Assembly: GCF_002211785.1 (NCBI RefSeq) | Contig: NZ_CP022132.1 | Span: 558,001-622,000, forward strand | Length of the DNA stretch: 64,000 bases | Reading direction: 5' to 3' | Origin: Francisella halioticida | GTDB taxonomy: Bacteria; Pseudomonadota; Gammaproteobacteria; Francisellales; Francisellaceae | Shown: piece after piece, positions 8,515 to 17,017 of the stretch | How the letters are laid out: every line of letters begins with the position of its first letter | How positions within the stretch are numbered: position 1 is the stretch's first letter | The notes under the pieces: model-generated | Database searches by the model: none | Told to the model about the DNA's origin: nothing | The model's input: the letters and a program-made list of their open reading frames with translations, nothing else | Made by a program: the position numbers and the translations under genes

Positions 8515-10236
8515 TTATCCCCAGATACTTTTTATAAGGTAGTTGTAGCCTTGAGAAACTGTTTCTTGAGCATATTTATAACCTCCATAAACTTTATCTT
8601 GAGTGTATTTATAACCTCCATAAACTTTATCTTGAGTATATTTATAATTTTCAGTAACACTTTTTTGAATAATATTTAAAGTATCACTATCCATTGTTTT
8701 TAATTCTTTATTAGTTGCTTCTAACCTCTTTATTTTTTCTTCAAGTGATTTTTCAAGTCTTGCAAGTTGTTCCATTCCATTTGTTTTATATCCACACAAA
8801 ATTAGATAATCAAGAGAACCTTTTATAAAGAAATAACGACGTTGATTAACTAGTAGAGATTGTTGTTGTAGTGGTAAAGATTCATTTAATCCCTTATATC
8901 TTAAATAATCTGCTCTTTTATTAATGGCAGTTGTTGCTACATATCCTGCTGCAATAGCTATTCCAGCACCTGCCAGAACTATTGGAGTTATACCGACACC
9001 AAATGCAGCGCCTAGCATCATATCTAAACCATAATATGAGGCTAAGACGGCTGCTCCACCACCAGCATAAGATCCAGTAATTTTTTTTCCTGCCATAAAA
9101 GCAGTTTTCCCAGCTTTGTATCCATATTCCATAACTTTATATGGAACTTCTTCTTGCAAATAGCGAATAATCATTATTTTATTTAGATACCAGCTACTAT
9201 TTTGGAAACTTATACTACCATTTTTAAGTAATTCCGTGTCTGTTAATAAACCTTCTTTATTAGCTTTGTTTATTTCAGCTTTAAGTTTAATTATTCTAGC
9301 ATCTATTAATGTTTTACGAGTTGTCACTCTTGATTGAGTAATTCTAGACATCGCTCTTTCATAAAATCGTCCAGCTTGTGGGCTTTTTTGATAGGCCGCA
9401 TTTTTAGCTTGCTTATAATCTTCTTGCATATCTTTTATTTGTTCTTGTTCGTTAATTCGCTGTGATAAAAGTAAATTTGTGTATTCTTTAAAAAAATGTT
9501 CATCATTCATTTCCATAAGAGATTCATAGTTTTGTACCTGATATTTAGCTATACTTGTTTTACATGAGTAAGCTAACAAATTAAAAGTATCTAAAATTCG
9601 AGCCATAAAATCTAGATATTCTTCCGAACCCATTACGCACTGAAGATCAAGTACCGAAAGTATGTCTAAAACCCCTTGCTTTATATAACTTAAAAGAGCC
9701 CCTAAGTGCCCGCAAGTAATTTCTGTTGATTTTTTAGTTATTGAACAGTGAGCTAATAATTTATAATTAGCCATTTCTGCTATCAAGAATTTTCCGTGGA
9801 TGTCTATATGCAAAGTTAGTTTTTGAAGTAGTTTGAGAGTATCGTCATCATATTTAGAAATATCTCCTCCCTCAAATACTAAAAATTGCTCCTTTTCTTC
9901 AAAAACAGCTCTAGTAGTTAAGTTTTTAGCAAGAGATTCTTTAAATTTATCTATGTTTAAAAAGCTTAAATAAACATTTTGTGGCTTGTTCTCTAACCAA
10001 AAACTAGCAAGAGGTGAATTTTTTTTTAAATATTCTTTTAAATTTCTATAGTTCTGTTCATTAGTTTTATGCTTATTTAGCTTCATTTTGAATTTTGTCA
10101 TAGTCTCAATAGGCCAAATATTTTTTAACATTACGTCTCTGATATTTTCACGAACTCTGCTTGAAAGATTATTTGTAGGCCCAATGCTGTCTAGTGATAG
10201 TTTTCTATATTCCTTATCAAATTTAAGTGTAGGCAT
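8515..10236 (-). CDS. Unrecognised 573-residue protein with hydrophobic hairpin and C-terminal 11-mer repeats
   Basis: I do not recognise a family. No signal peptide is visible at the N-terminus. Residues 1-370 are a mixed, charged region with Cys164, 175, 200 and 225 but no obvious catalytic motif. A Gly/Ala-rich hydrophobic block spans about 388-437 and would form a membrane hairpin or two membrane segments. Residues 486-515 look like a short coiled coil. Residues 530-573 are four 11-mers (for example GYKYTQDKVYG) running to the C-terminus. Amphipathic 11-mer tracts of this kind are known in lipid-surface proteins such as perilipins and synucleins. The gene stands alone between budA and a flavin oxidoreductase, with about 200 and 170 bp of flanking non-coding DNA. 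A secreted effector or an inner-membrane lipid-binding protein are both possible; neither is shown. Confidence 0.85.
   Translation of the reverse strand: MPTLKFDKEYRKLSLDSIGPTNNLSSRVRENIRDVMLKNIWPIETMTKFKMKLNKHKTNEQNYRNLKEYLKKNSPLASFWLENKPQNVYLSFLNIDKFKESLAKNLTTRAVFEEKEQFLVFEGGDISKYDDDTLKLLQKLTLHIDIHGKFLIAEMANYKLLAHCSITKKSTEITCGHLGALLSYIKQGVLDILSVLDLQCVMGSEEYLDFMARILDTFNLLAYSCKTSIAKYQVQNYESLMEMNDEHFFKEYTNLLLSQRINEQEQIKDMQEDYKQAKNAAYQKSPQAGRFYERAMSRITQSRVTTRKTLIDARIIKLKAEINKANKEGLLTDTELLKNGSISFQNSSWYLNKIMIIRYLQEEVPYKVMEYGYKAGKTAFMAGKKITGSYAGGGAAVLASYYGLDMMLGAAFGVGITPIVLAGAGIAIAAGYVATTAINKRADYLRYKGLNESLPLQQQSLLVNQRRYFFIKGSLDYLILCGYKTNGMEQLARLEKSLEEKIKRLEATNKELKTMDSDTLNIIQKSVTENYKYTQDKVYGGYKYTQDKVYGGYKYAQETVSQGYNYLIKSIWG
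8518..8649 (-). repeat. Four tandem 33-bp units encoding 11-residue repeats
   Basis: The last 44 codons of the 573-residue protein are four 11-residue units: NYKYTQDKVYG, GYKYTQDKVYG, GYKYAQETVSQ and GYNYLIKSIWG. The first two are nearly identical at DNA level, indicating recent duplication. The pattern of aromatic and small residues every 3-4 positions would form an amphipathic helix. Confidence 0.9.
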
Positions 10237-10342
10237 GATCTATTCTCCTATTTTTATCTATATACAAGAATTTAAATTTTGCTAATTACCTTATTAATGT
10301 TATATATGTTATATATTGATAGTAGTTGGAGAGTGTAACTAA

Positions 10343-10384
10343 AATATTGCAATCTTGTAAAAGTTTGTAATATTGATTTTTTTT
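10343..10384. terminator. Possible bidirectional hairpin terminator
   Basis: AATATTGCAA and TTTGTAATATT pair across an 11-nt loop, followed on the plus strand by a run of eight T. On the minus strand, the direction of the neighbouring genes, the hairpin is followed only by TTTT. It would separate the flavin oxidoreductase transcript from the 573-residue protein gene. AT-rich stem, so moderate support. Confidence 0.35.
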
Positions 10385-10404
10385 CAAAAAGAGTGGATCT
10401 CTCA

Positions 10405-11580
10405 TTAGAGACTATGGATTAATCTGTTAGCTTCTTTATTTGATCTTCTAATACAGTTTTCAATGGCTAATCTATCAAAAAAATTTCCTGTAATATATAA
10501 GTTAGAAATTTGCGAGAGTTCTTCTTCTAAGTCTTTTAAAAAGATATTGTGATTACGATGATAGCATGGTAATAAATTAGTTTTTTGATATGAGTATAAA
10601 ATGTCAAGTTTTCTTATTTTTAGAAGTATACTAATTCTATCAATTAGATTCTCTTGAGAGATGTTTTTATGACAATGAAATACTATAGCTCTGTAATCAG
10701 AATGGTCAATAACGTCTCTAGAAACAGCAGAAAAGAAAAACTGATCTTTGCCAATTAGACCAGCTAAGCTCTTAATATGCTTGAGTTTCTCTTTATTAAC
10801 GACTATAGCAATATTTATTAGTTCTGACATTGTTGGCGAATATTTATGCTTAGCTATATTTGGTAATATATCTTTAAGTAGCTCTTTTGTAGTATTCCAA
10901 GGAGTTGCTAAACAAACTCTTTGGGCTGTATAGCTAGTCTTGTCAGTTGTAATTAGCCATTGCTTATTTTGAGTGTAAGAAATTTTGAGAACATTCTCTT
11001 TAATGGAGCTTATCTGTGAATTTTTTATTATATTTGAAAGTCCATTTTTTAGAGTGAAACTTCTTGGTATACTTGTATCTCTATCATATTTTTTAAAAAG
11101 ATACTCCATTGGAAAGTCTTGACTACTTTGTGAAAGTACAGCATTAAAACAATATTTAAGCGTATTATTGTAATTGCTTTCCCCAAAAAGTTTTGATGCA
11201 TATTCTTTTACAGTTTTATCATTTTTAGATATTTTTCTATTTTTGATGTAGTTATATGCTAGGCTAAAAAAGTTAAGGTTTTTAAAGATACTTTCAATAT
11301 TGTTGTTTGGTTTAACTAGCAAAAAAGGTAGTTTATTACGAGCAGCAATATTATTTTCCACTTTGTTTTTTTTGATAAAATCTATAGTATTTGAGTAAGA
11401 GTTATATATGGTATGAGCTCCCATCTCAAACCAAAAATCTTTATAAGTTTGAGTATCAATACAGCCACCATCTTTATCTTTTTCAATAACTAAATTTTCA
11501 ACTCCAGCTCTATTTAATTCCTGGTGAAAACTAATTCCAGAGATTCCACCACCTATAGTTATTGTATTAGTTTTAATCAT
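10405..11580 (-). CDS. FAD-dependent amine-oxidase / protoporphyrinogen-oxidase-like protein
   Basis: 391 residues. The N-terminal dinucleotide fold TITIGGGISGISF (residues 7-18) is followed by an acidic beta-strand end (VIEKD) and FEMGAHTIY, typical of flavin amine oxidases and HemY/HemG-like protoporphyrinogen oxidases. The C-terminal LYITGNFFDRLAIENCI resembles the second FAD-contact region of that group. The substrate cannot be told from sequence; a role in haem synthesis or lipid desaturation is conceivable. Its start overlaps the mltA stop by 8 bp, so it is translationally coupled to mltA. Confidence 0.75.
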   Translation of the reverse strand: MIKTNTITIGGGISGISFHQELNRAGVENLVIEKDKDGGCIDTQTYKDFWFEMGAHTIYNSYSNTIDFIKKNKVENNIAARNKLPFLLVKPNNNIESIFKNLNFFSLAYNYIKNRKISKNDKTVKEYASKLFGESNYNNTLKYCFNAVLSQSSQDFPMEYLFKKYDRDTSIPRSFTLKNGLSNIIKNSQISSIKENVLKISYTQNKQWLITTDKTSYTAQRVCLATPWNTTKELLKDILPNIAKHKYSPTMSELINIAIVVNKEKLKHIKSLAGLIGKDQFFFSAVSRDVIDHSDYRAIVFHCHKNISQENLIDRISILLKIRKLDILYSYQKTNLLPCYHRNHNIFLKDLEEELSQISNLYITGNFFDRLAIENCIRRSNKEANRLIHSL

Positions 11581-12790
11581 TCGGTAGTAATATCCATAGT
11601 TTACCTCTGTTATTCATATGACCGGCATTAAACTCCGCTTGTTTACCATGTCCCCAAAAAACATCGCCTCTAATAGCACCTCTAATAGCACCACCAGTAT
11701 CTTGAGCAATCATTAGCCTATCAAGAGGGACTGTATTTTTATGATTCTCTTTATAATAATCTGTTTCTAGCCATAATGGTATGCCATAAGGGTAGTATAT
11801 GTGATCAATAGCCAAAGAATATCCTGGAGTAAGTTCAACATCTTGGGCCCCTACGGTATTTTTACGATCAATATATCTAAAAAATACAAATGAAGGGTCA
11901 TAGTTTAAAACTTCATCTACCTTATCTTTATTGTTTTTCAGCCATTTTTTTATCGATTGCATAGACATCTCTTTTGCAGACATGTAATTATGCTCAATTA
12001 GGTATTTGCCTATTGGTCTATATGGATGGCCATTTTGACTATCATAGCCAAGTAGTATGTCTCCACTACTAGTTTCTATCCTACCAGAGCCTTGAATTTG
12101 TAAAAAGGTACGATCAATTTTTGATTTTACCCAAACTAATACGTCTTTGTTAGTAAATAAATTACCCTCAGAGATTTGTTCCCGTGAATAGTATGGAACT
12201 AGTTCACCATCTTTATTATATATTCCAAATGAGTAGCTACCATCATTATTTGATTTTTTTATTAACTTATCAGGCGTTCTATAAATTGGCACACTATACT
12301 GTAGAGTTTTTACCAGACTTCCTTTCATGGTAGGCTCATAATATCCAGTAAATACTCCGGTGTCTTTATCCCCCAAAATTATTTGATATGGAGAGAAATT
12401 ATTTTCAAAAAATACTCTGGCTTGTTTAGTGGTTTTGAAATTCGTTTTTTCTATTTTATTGCAGACATTAAGCCAATTCTTATACTCTGGTTTCTTTTCT
12501 ATGAGTATTTTGTTACAGGATAATTTTAATGCACTTAAAGATTTAAGTTGATTAGCATTATTCCAACTTTCTAGATCTTTAAAAGTAGATTTCCTATATG
12601 TAACTTTATTTGAATATTTTTCTGTGAGATAGCTTGCTACCTTTAGACTATCTGATTTAGTTGTGGCTATATTTGTTAGCTTTTCTGTAAGGTAGTTTTT
12701 AGTAGTAACATTTGTACATCCTGATATAAATAAAACAAGTATAATAATGCCTATGTTTTTTAAAGTTTCCATTATTTGTTTAATACTCAT
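11573..12790 (-). CDS. mltA: Membrane-bound lytic murein transglycosylase A
   Basis: Up to 405 residues. The N-terminus ends in a lipobox (LFISGC), so the mature protein is an outer-membrane lipoprotein. An in-frame ATG at 12772 (METLKN) is an alternative start. MltA signatures are present: VFTGYYEP, the double-psi barrel segment LQIQGSGRI, ELTPGYSLAID, and the 3D-domain IAQDTGGAIRGAIRGD with the catalytic Asp, followed by FWGHG. The enzyme cleaves the MurNAc-GlcNAc bond of peptidoglycan to give 1,6-anhydro ends. It overlaps the downstream flavoprotein gene and is divergent from grpE. Confidence 0.93.
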   Translation of the reverse strand: MSIKQIMETLKNIGIIILVLFISGCTNVTTKNYLTEKLTNIATTKSDSLKVASYLTEKYSNKVTYRKSTFKDLESWNNANQLKSLSALKLSCNKILIEKKPEYKNWLNVCNKIEKTNFKTTKQARVFFENNFSPYQIILGDKDTGVFTGYYEPTMKGSLVKTLQYSVPIYRTPDKLIKKSNNDGSYSFGIYNKDGELVPYYSREQISEGNLFTNKDVLVWVKSKIDRTFLQIQGSGRIETSSGDILLGYDSQNGHPYRPIGKYLIEHNYMSAKEMSMQSIKKWLKNNKDKVDEVLNYDPSFVFFRYIDRKNTVGAQDVELTPGYSLAIDHIYYPYGIPLWLETDYYKENHKNTVPLDRLMIAQDTGGAIRGAIRGDVFWGHGKQAEFNAGHMNNRGKLWILLPND

Positions 12791-12812
12791 ATTAAAAAAA
12801 CACCAATAATCT

Positions 12813-12842
12813 CTTGAAAATATAGAAATAATAACTATCTAT
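12813..12842 (+). promoter_or_regulatory. Heat-shock (sigma-32-type) promoter of grpE
   Basis: CTTGAAA at 12813-12819, a 15-bp spacer and CTATCTAT at 12835-12842 match the sigma-32 layout CTTGAAA-N13-15-CCCCATNT. The -10 resembles the one upstream of dnaK. It lies 54 bp before the grpE start. Confidence 0.65.
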
Positions 12843-12895
12843 AGAACATCTAACAAATTGTAGTATTAACAGAACGAAAAGTAAAAGGTTGTTTT

Positions 12896-13471
12896 ATGAG
12901 TAAAGATGAAAAAAGTAAAGTAGAAGATAAAAACCTAAATAATGAAGTAGAATCAGAAGAGAGCTCAACTAATAATTCTGTTGAAGAATTATCAATAGAA
13001 GAGCAATTAGAAAGGTCAAAAGATGCTATAAAAGAGCTTGAAGAAACTTGTGATGCTATGAAAGATGAAGCTTTAAGAGCTAGAGCAGAGATGGAAAATA
13101 TTCGTAGAAGAGCAGAAAAAGAAGTTTCTAAAGCACGTAAGTTTGGAGTAGAAAAATTTGTTAAAGATCTTTTACCTATAACAGATAGCATAGATCAAGC
13201 TTTAAAGCATGAAGTTAAGCTTGAAGAAGCAGTAGCTATGAAAGAGGGTATAGAACTTACAGCTAAAATGCTTTTTGATATTTTGAAAAATAACGGTTTG
13301 GAAGAGCTTGATCCAAAAGGAGAAAAATTTGATCCAAATGTTCATGAGGCTATGGCAATGATACCTAATCCAGGTTTAGAAGATAATATTGTTTTTGAAG
13401 TTTTTCAAAAAGGATACTTGTTAAATGGTCGTGTGGTTAGAGCTGCAAAAGTTATTGTTGTAAAAAATTAA
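12896..13471 (+). CDS. grpE: Nucleotide exchange factor GrpE
   Basis: 191 residues. An acidic N-terminal tail (1-40) precedes the long coiled-coil dimerisation helix, which includes ALRARAEMENIRRRAEKE. The C-terminal beta domain ends NGRVVRAAKVIVVKN. GrpE releases ADP from DnaK. It is the first gene of the grpE-dnaK-dnaJ chaperone locus and has its own heat-shock-type promoter. Confidence 0.97.
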   Translation: MSKDEKSKVEDKNLNNEVESEESSTNNSVEELSIEEQLERSKDAIKELEETCDAMKDEALRARAEMENIRRRAEKEVSKARKFGVEKFVKDLLPITDSIDQALKHEVKLEEAVAMKEGIELTAKMLFDILKNNGLEELDPKGEKFDPNVHEAMAMIPNPGLEDNIVFEVFQKGYLLNGRVVRAAKVIVVKN

Positions 13472-13478
13472 AAAAGTT

Positions 13479-13509
13479 CTTGAAAAAAAAGTAAACAACA
13501 TCCATCTAT
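13479..13509 (+). promoter_or_regulatory. Heat-shock (sigma-32-type) promoter of dnaK
   Basis: CTTGAAA at 13479-13485, a 16-bp spacer and CCATCTAT at 13502-13509, in the 94-bp gap between grpE and dnaK. The NATCTAT -10 is shared with the grpE promoter. It is followed by an AGGAG ribosome binding site before ATG 13566. Confidence 0.65.
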
Positions 13510-13565
13510 TATCTAGATGATTTAAGAAAATTACTGAACTTAGAAAATAAAAATAGGAGAGTCAA

Positions 13566-15497
13566 ATGGGAAAAATAATAGGAATAGATTTAGGTACTAC
13601 TAACTCTTGTCTTGCTATCATGGATGGCAAAAGTGCTAAAGTTATTGAAAATGCTGAAGGGCATAGAACTACTCCTTCGGTTGTTGCATATACTGATGGT
13701 GGAGAAATATTGGTAGGTCAAGCGGCTAAAAGACAAGCTGTAACAAATCCAGATGATACTTTTTTTGCTATTAAAAGGCTTATCGGACGTAAGTATGATG
13801 ATAAAGCAGTACAAAATGATATTAAAAAGAAAGTTCCTTATTCTGTAGCTAAAGCAGATAATGGGGATGCTTGGGTTGCAACTAAAGAAGGTAAGAAAAT
13901 GGCGCCTCCTCAAGTTTCAGCTGAAATCTTAAGAAAAATGAAAAAAACAGCAGAAGAATTTCTAGGAGAAGCTGTAACTGAGGCTGTAATTACAGTACCT
14001 GCTTATTTTAATGATAGTCAAAGACAAGCTACAAAAGATGCTGGCAAAATTGCAGGTCTTGATGTTAAAAGAATAATCAATGAACCTACAGCTGCTGCAT
14101 TAGCATATGGTGTTGACTCTAAAAAAGGTGAACAAACAGTAGCAGTGTATGACTTAGGTGGTGGTACTTTTGATATCTCTATCATTGAGATAGCAGATGT
14201 AGATGGAGATAATCAAATCGAAGTGCTTTCTACAAATGGAGATACTTTCCTTGGTGGTGAGGATTTTGACTTAGTGTTGATGGATTATTTAATTGATGAG
14301 TTCAAGAAAGAGCAAGGAATAGATCTTCATAATGATAAGTTAGCTCTACAAAGAGTTAGAGAAGCAGCAGAAAAAGCTAAAGTAGAATTATCATCTGCTA
14401 GTCAAACTGATGTGAACTTGCCATATGTTACGGCTGATGCTACAGGACCTAAACATTTAAATATTAAAATAACTAGAGCTAAGTTTGAGTCATTAGTTGG
14501 TGATTTAGTAGCTAGATCTTTAGAGCCTTGTAAAAAAGCACTTGAAGATGCTGGATTAGGCAAGTCTGATATTACAGAAGTACTACTAGTAGGTGGACAA
14601 ACTCGTATGCCTCTAGTACAAGAAAAAGTAAAAGAATTTTTTGGTAAAGAGCCCCGTAAAGATGTTAACCCGGATGAAGCTGTGGCAGTTGGTGCAGCTA
14701 TTCAAGGTGGTGTATTAGCTGGTGATGTTAAAGACGTTCTTTTATTAGATGTAACTCCTTTATCTGTTGGTATTGAAACTATGGGTGGAGTTATGACTAA
14801 ACTTATTGAAAGAAATACAACTATCCCTACTAAGAAGTCACAGGTATTCTCTACAGCAGAGGACAATCAATCTGCAGTAACTATACATGTGCTTCAAGGT
14901 GAGCGTGAAATGGCTTCTGTAAATAAATCTTTAGGTAGATTTGATTTGGCAGATATTCCACCAGCTCCACGTGGTATGCCTCAAATTGAAGTAACTTTTG
15001 ATGTAGATGCTAATGGTATTATGAATGTATCTGCAAAAGATAAAGCTACTGGTAAAGAACAAAATATAGTTATCAAATCTTGTGGTGGTATTTCTGAAGA
15101 AGAAATAGAAAAAATGGTACAAGATGCAGAGGCGAATGCTGAGTCTGATAAGAAGTTCCAAGAGCTAGTAACTGTTAGAAATACCGCTGATAATTTGATC
15201 CATAGTTCAAGAAAAGCTATCTCTGAACTAGGAGATAAAGTTTCAGGAGAAGAAAAAGAAAAAGTAGAAGCAGCTTGTAAGGACTTAGAATCAATAGTGA
15301 AAAGTGATGATAAGGATGCAATTGAAGCTAAAACAAAAGCTTTAGAAGAAGCTTTTGCTCCTATAGCTCAAAAAGCTTATGCTGAACAAGCTCAAGCTGC
15401 TGGAGGTGCTCAAGATGGTGCTCAGACTGAAGAAGCTAAGAAAGATGACGATGTTGTTGATGCAGATTTTGAAGATGTTGAATACGATAAAAAATAA
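13566..15497 (+). CDS. dnaK: Chaperone protein DnaK (Hsp70)
   Basis: 643 residues. [12 protein letters not shown] begins the ATPase domain, with the second phosphate loop [12 protein letters not shown] and the adenosine motif LVGGQTRMP. The linker [16 protein letters not shown] leads to the substrate-binding beta-sandwich, and the lid ends in an acidic tail. DnaK folds nascent and stress-denatured proteins with DnaJ and GrpE. No defects seen. Confidence 0.99.
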   Translation: MGKIIGIDLGTTNSCLAIMDGKSAKVIENAEGHRTTPSVVAYTDGGEILVGQAAKRQAVTNPDDTFFAIKRLIGRKYDDKAVQNDIKKKVPYSVAKADNGDAWVATKEGKKMAPPQVSAEILRKMKKTAEEFLGEAVTEAVITVPAYFNDSQRQATKDAGKIAGLDVKRIINEPTAAALAYGVDSKKGEQTVAVYDLGGGTFDISIIEIADVDGDNQIEVLSTNGDTFLGGEDFDLVLMDYLIDEFKKEQGIDLHNDKLALQRVREAAEKAKVELSSASQTDVNLPYVTADATGPKHLNIKITRAKFESLVGDLVARSLEPCKKALEDAGLGKSDITEVLLVGGQTRMPLVQEKVKEFFGKEPRKDVNPDEAVAVGAAIQGGVLAGDVKDVLLLDVTPLSVGIETMGGVMTKLIERNTTIPTKKSQVFSTAEDNQSAVTIHVLQGEREMASVNKSLGRFDLADIPPAPRGMPQIEVTFDVDANGIMNVSAKDKATGKEQNIVIKSCGGISEEEIEKMVQDAEANAESDKKFQELVTVRNTADNLIHSSRKAISELGDKVSGEEKEKVEAACKDLESIVKSDDKDAIEAKTKALEEAFAPIAQKAYAEQAQAAGGAQDGAQTEEAKKDDDVVDADFEDVEYDKK

Positions 15498-15518
15498 TTA
15501 ATTCTTATGTAATCAATA

Positions 15519-15547
15519 AAGTGTGGTTTATCCACACTTATCTTTTT
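15519..15547 (+). terminator. Hairpin between dnaK and dnaJ
   Basis: AAGTGTGG and CCACACTT form a perfect 8-bp stem around a TTTAT loop, followed by ATCTTTTT. This looks like an intrinsic terminator or attenuator that would lower dnaJ relative to dnaK. A TATAAT at 15550-15555 directly after it may be a separate dnaJ promoter. Confidence 0.7.
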
Positions 15548-15585
15548 GTTATAATTATACGTTCCAAAATTTTAGGTTAATTAAA

Positions 15586-16713
15586 ATGCAACAGAAATGT
15601 TACTATGAAACTTTAAATATATCGAAAACAGCCTCAGGTGTTGAAATTAAAAGAGCTTATAGAAAGCTTGCAATGAAATATCATCCAGATCGTAATCCAG
15701 ATGATAAAGAGGCTGAAATCAAATTTAAAGAAGTCTCAGAAGCTTATGAAATATTAAGTGATGATCAAAAAAGATCAAGATATGATCAGTTTGGACATGC
15801 CAGTGTTAACCAACAAGGTGGTGCTGGTGGAGCAGGCGGTTTTGGTGGGTTTGAGGATATCTTTGATAATTTTTTCGGTGGAGGATCTTCTCGTGGAGGA
15901 GCTGGTAGATCTAGAGCTGCTAGAGGCAGTGATCTAGAATATACTTTAGAGATATCACTAGAAGAAGCTTTTTTTGGTGTAGAGAAAGAAATAACTATAC
16001 CTAAGATGGCTGCTTGTGATGCTTGTGAGGGTACTGGCTCAAAATCTAAAAGCAAGACAACATGTCATGCATGTAATGGTCAAGGTACAATCAGAAGACA
16101 GCAAGGTTTTTTTGCTTTTGAGCAGACTTGTCCAGCTTGTAATGGTTCTGGATCAAATATCTCGGATCCATGTGATGCCTGTTATGGAAATGGTAAAGTT
16201 AAAAAACAGAAGGTTCTAAAAGTTAAGATACCTGAAGGTGTTGATAATGGTGATAGAATCAGACTTCATGGTGAGGGAGATTCTGGTTCAAATGGGGCGA
16301 TGAGCGGAGATCTTTATGTTCAAATTTTAATCAAAGATCATAGGATTTTTGAAAGAAGAGAAATGAATCTTTACTGTGAAATGCCAATAAGCTTTACTAA
16401 AGCTTGTTTAGGTGGAGAAATCAATGTTCCAACACTAGATGGTGAAGTAACTTTAAAAGTAATAGCTGAAACCCAAACTGGTAAAGTTTTTCGTTTGAGA
16501 GAGAAGGGCATGAAATCTTTAAGAGGACATAGAAGGGGAGATCTGCTTTGTAAAGTTGTAGTAGAAACACCTATAAATCTAAATGCAGAGCAAAAAGAAC
16601 TTTTAGGAAAATTTGCTGATAGCTTAGGTGAAGACTATCAAAGTAAACATTCACCAAAAAGTAAATCTTGGTTTGATAATGTAAAAGATTATGCTAAGAG
16701 CTTCTTTGAATAA
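15586..16713 (+). CDS. dnaJ: Chaperone protein DnaJ (Hsp40)
   Basis: 375 residues from [13 protein letters not shown] (15586). The open frame extends 21 codons upstream through the terminator and is not translated from there. The J domain has the HPD motif (KYHPDRNP). A Gly/Phe-rich linker follows, then four CxxCxGxG zinc repeats ([32 protein letters not shown]) and the C-terminal client-binding domains. It stimulates the DnaK ATPase and presents substrates. Confidence 0.97.
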   Translation: MQQKCYYETLNISKTASGVEIKRAYRKLAMKYHPDRNPDDKEAEIKFKEVSEAYEILSDDQKRSRYDQFGHASVNQQGGAGGAGGFGGFEDIFDNFFGGGSSRGGAGRSRAARGSDLEYTLEISLEEAFFGVEKEITIPKMAACDACEGTGSKSKSKTTCHACNGQGTIRRQQGFFAFEQTCPACNGSGSNISDPCDACYGNGKVKKQKVLKVKIPEGVDNGDRIRLHGEGDSGSNGAMSGDLYVQILIKDHRIFERREMNLYCEMPISFTKACLGGEINVPTLDGEVTLKVIAETQTGKVFRLREKGMKSLRGHRRGDLLCKVVVETPINLNAEQKELLGKFADSLGEDYQSKHSPKSKSWFDNVKDYAKSFFE

Positions 16714-17017
16714 TTAAAACTATTAATTGATTCTTTTCAATTAATTATATAAATTCATTTATATAAACTTCTGAATTCTTTCATCAAATACAAAAATAGT
16801 GAAGTAAGGCATGGTATTATTCTAATATCTAACATGTATCGACTATTTTTAGCCATATTATCTCTATAGCCAAGAACAATTATTTGAGCACAGGGTTGTC
16901 TTTAGGAAGAAACTATCTCAATTATTTAATTGTTAATATATACATAAACTTTTACACTTAGTGAATCTAATGTTATTTACCTAGCAAAAATAATTGATAT
17001 ACTGGATTTGTTGAGTT
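16714..17017. other. Non-coding gap after dnaJ
   Basis: About 300 bp of AT-rich DNA between dnaJ and IS-B copy 1. A perfect 9-bp inverted repeat (ATTAATTGA / TCAATTAAT, 16722-16745) directly follows dnaJ and may help end the transcript. No convincing coding frame or gene remnant is recognised in the rest. Confidence 0.5.

Noticed and set aside
8518-8649. Tandem repeats as a possible CRISPR array
   Set aside because: Units are contiguous without spacers and encode in-frame 11-residue protein repeats.
13590-15161. Antisense frames inside dnaK
   Set aside because: Long antisense frames are expected in a well-conserved AT-rich coding gene; no start signals or family similarity.
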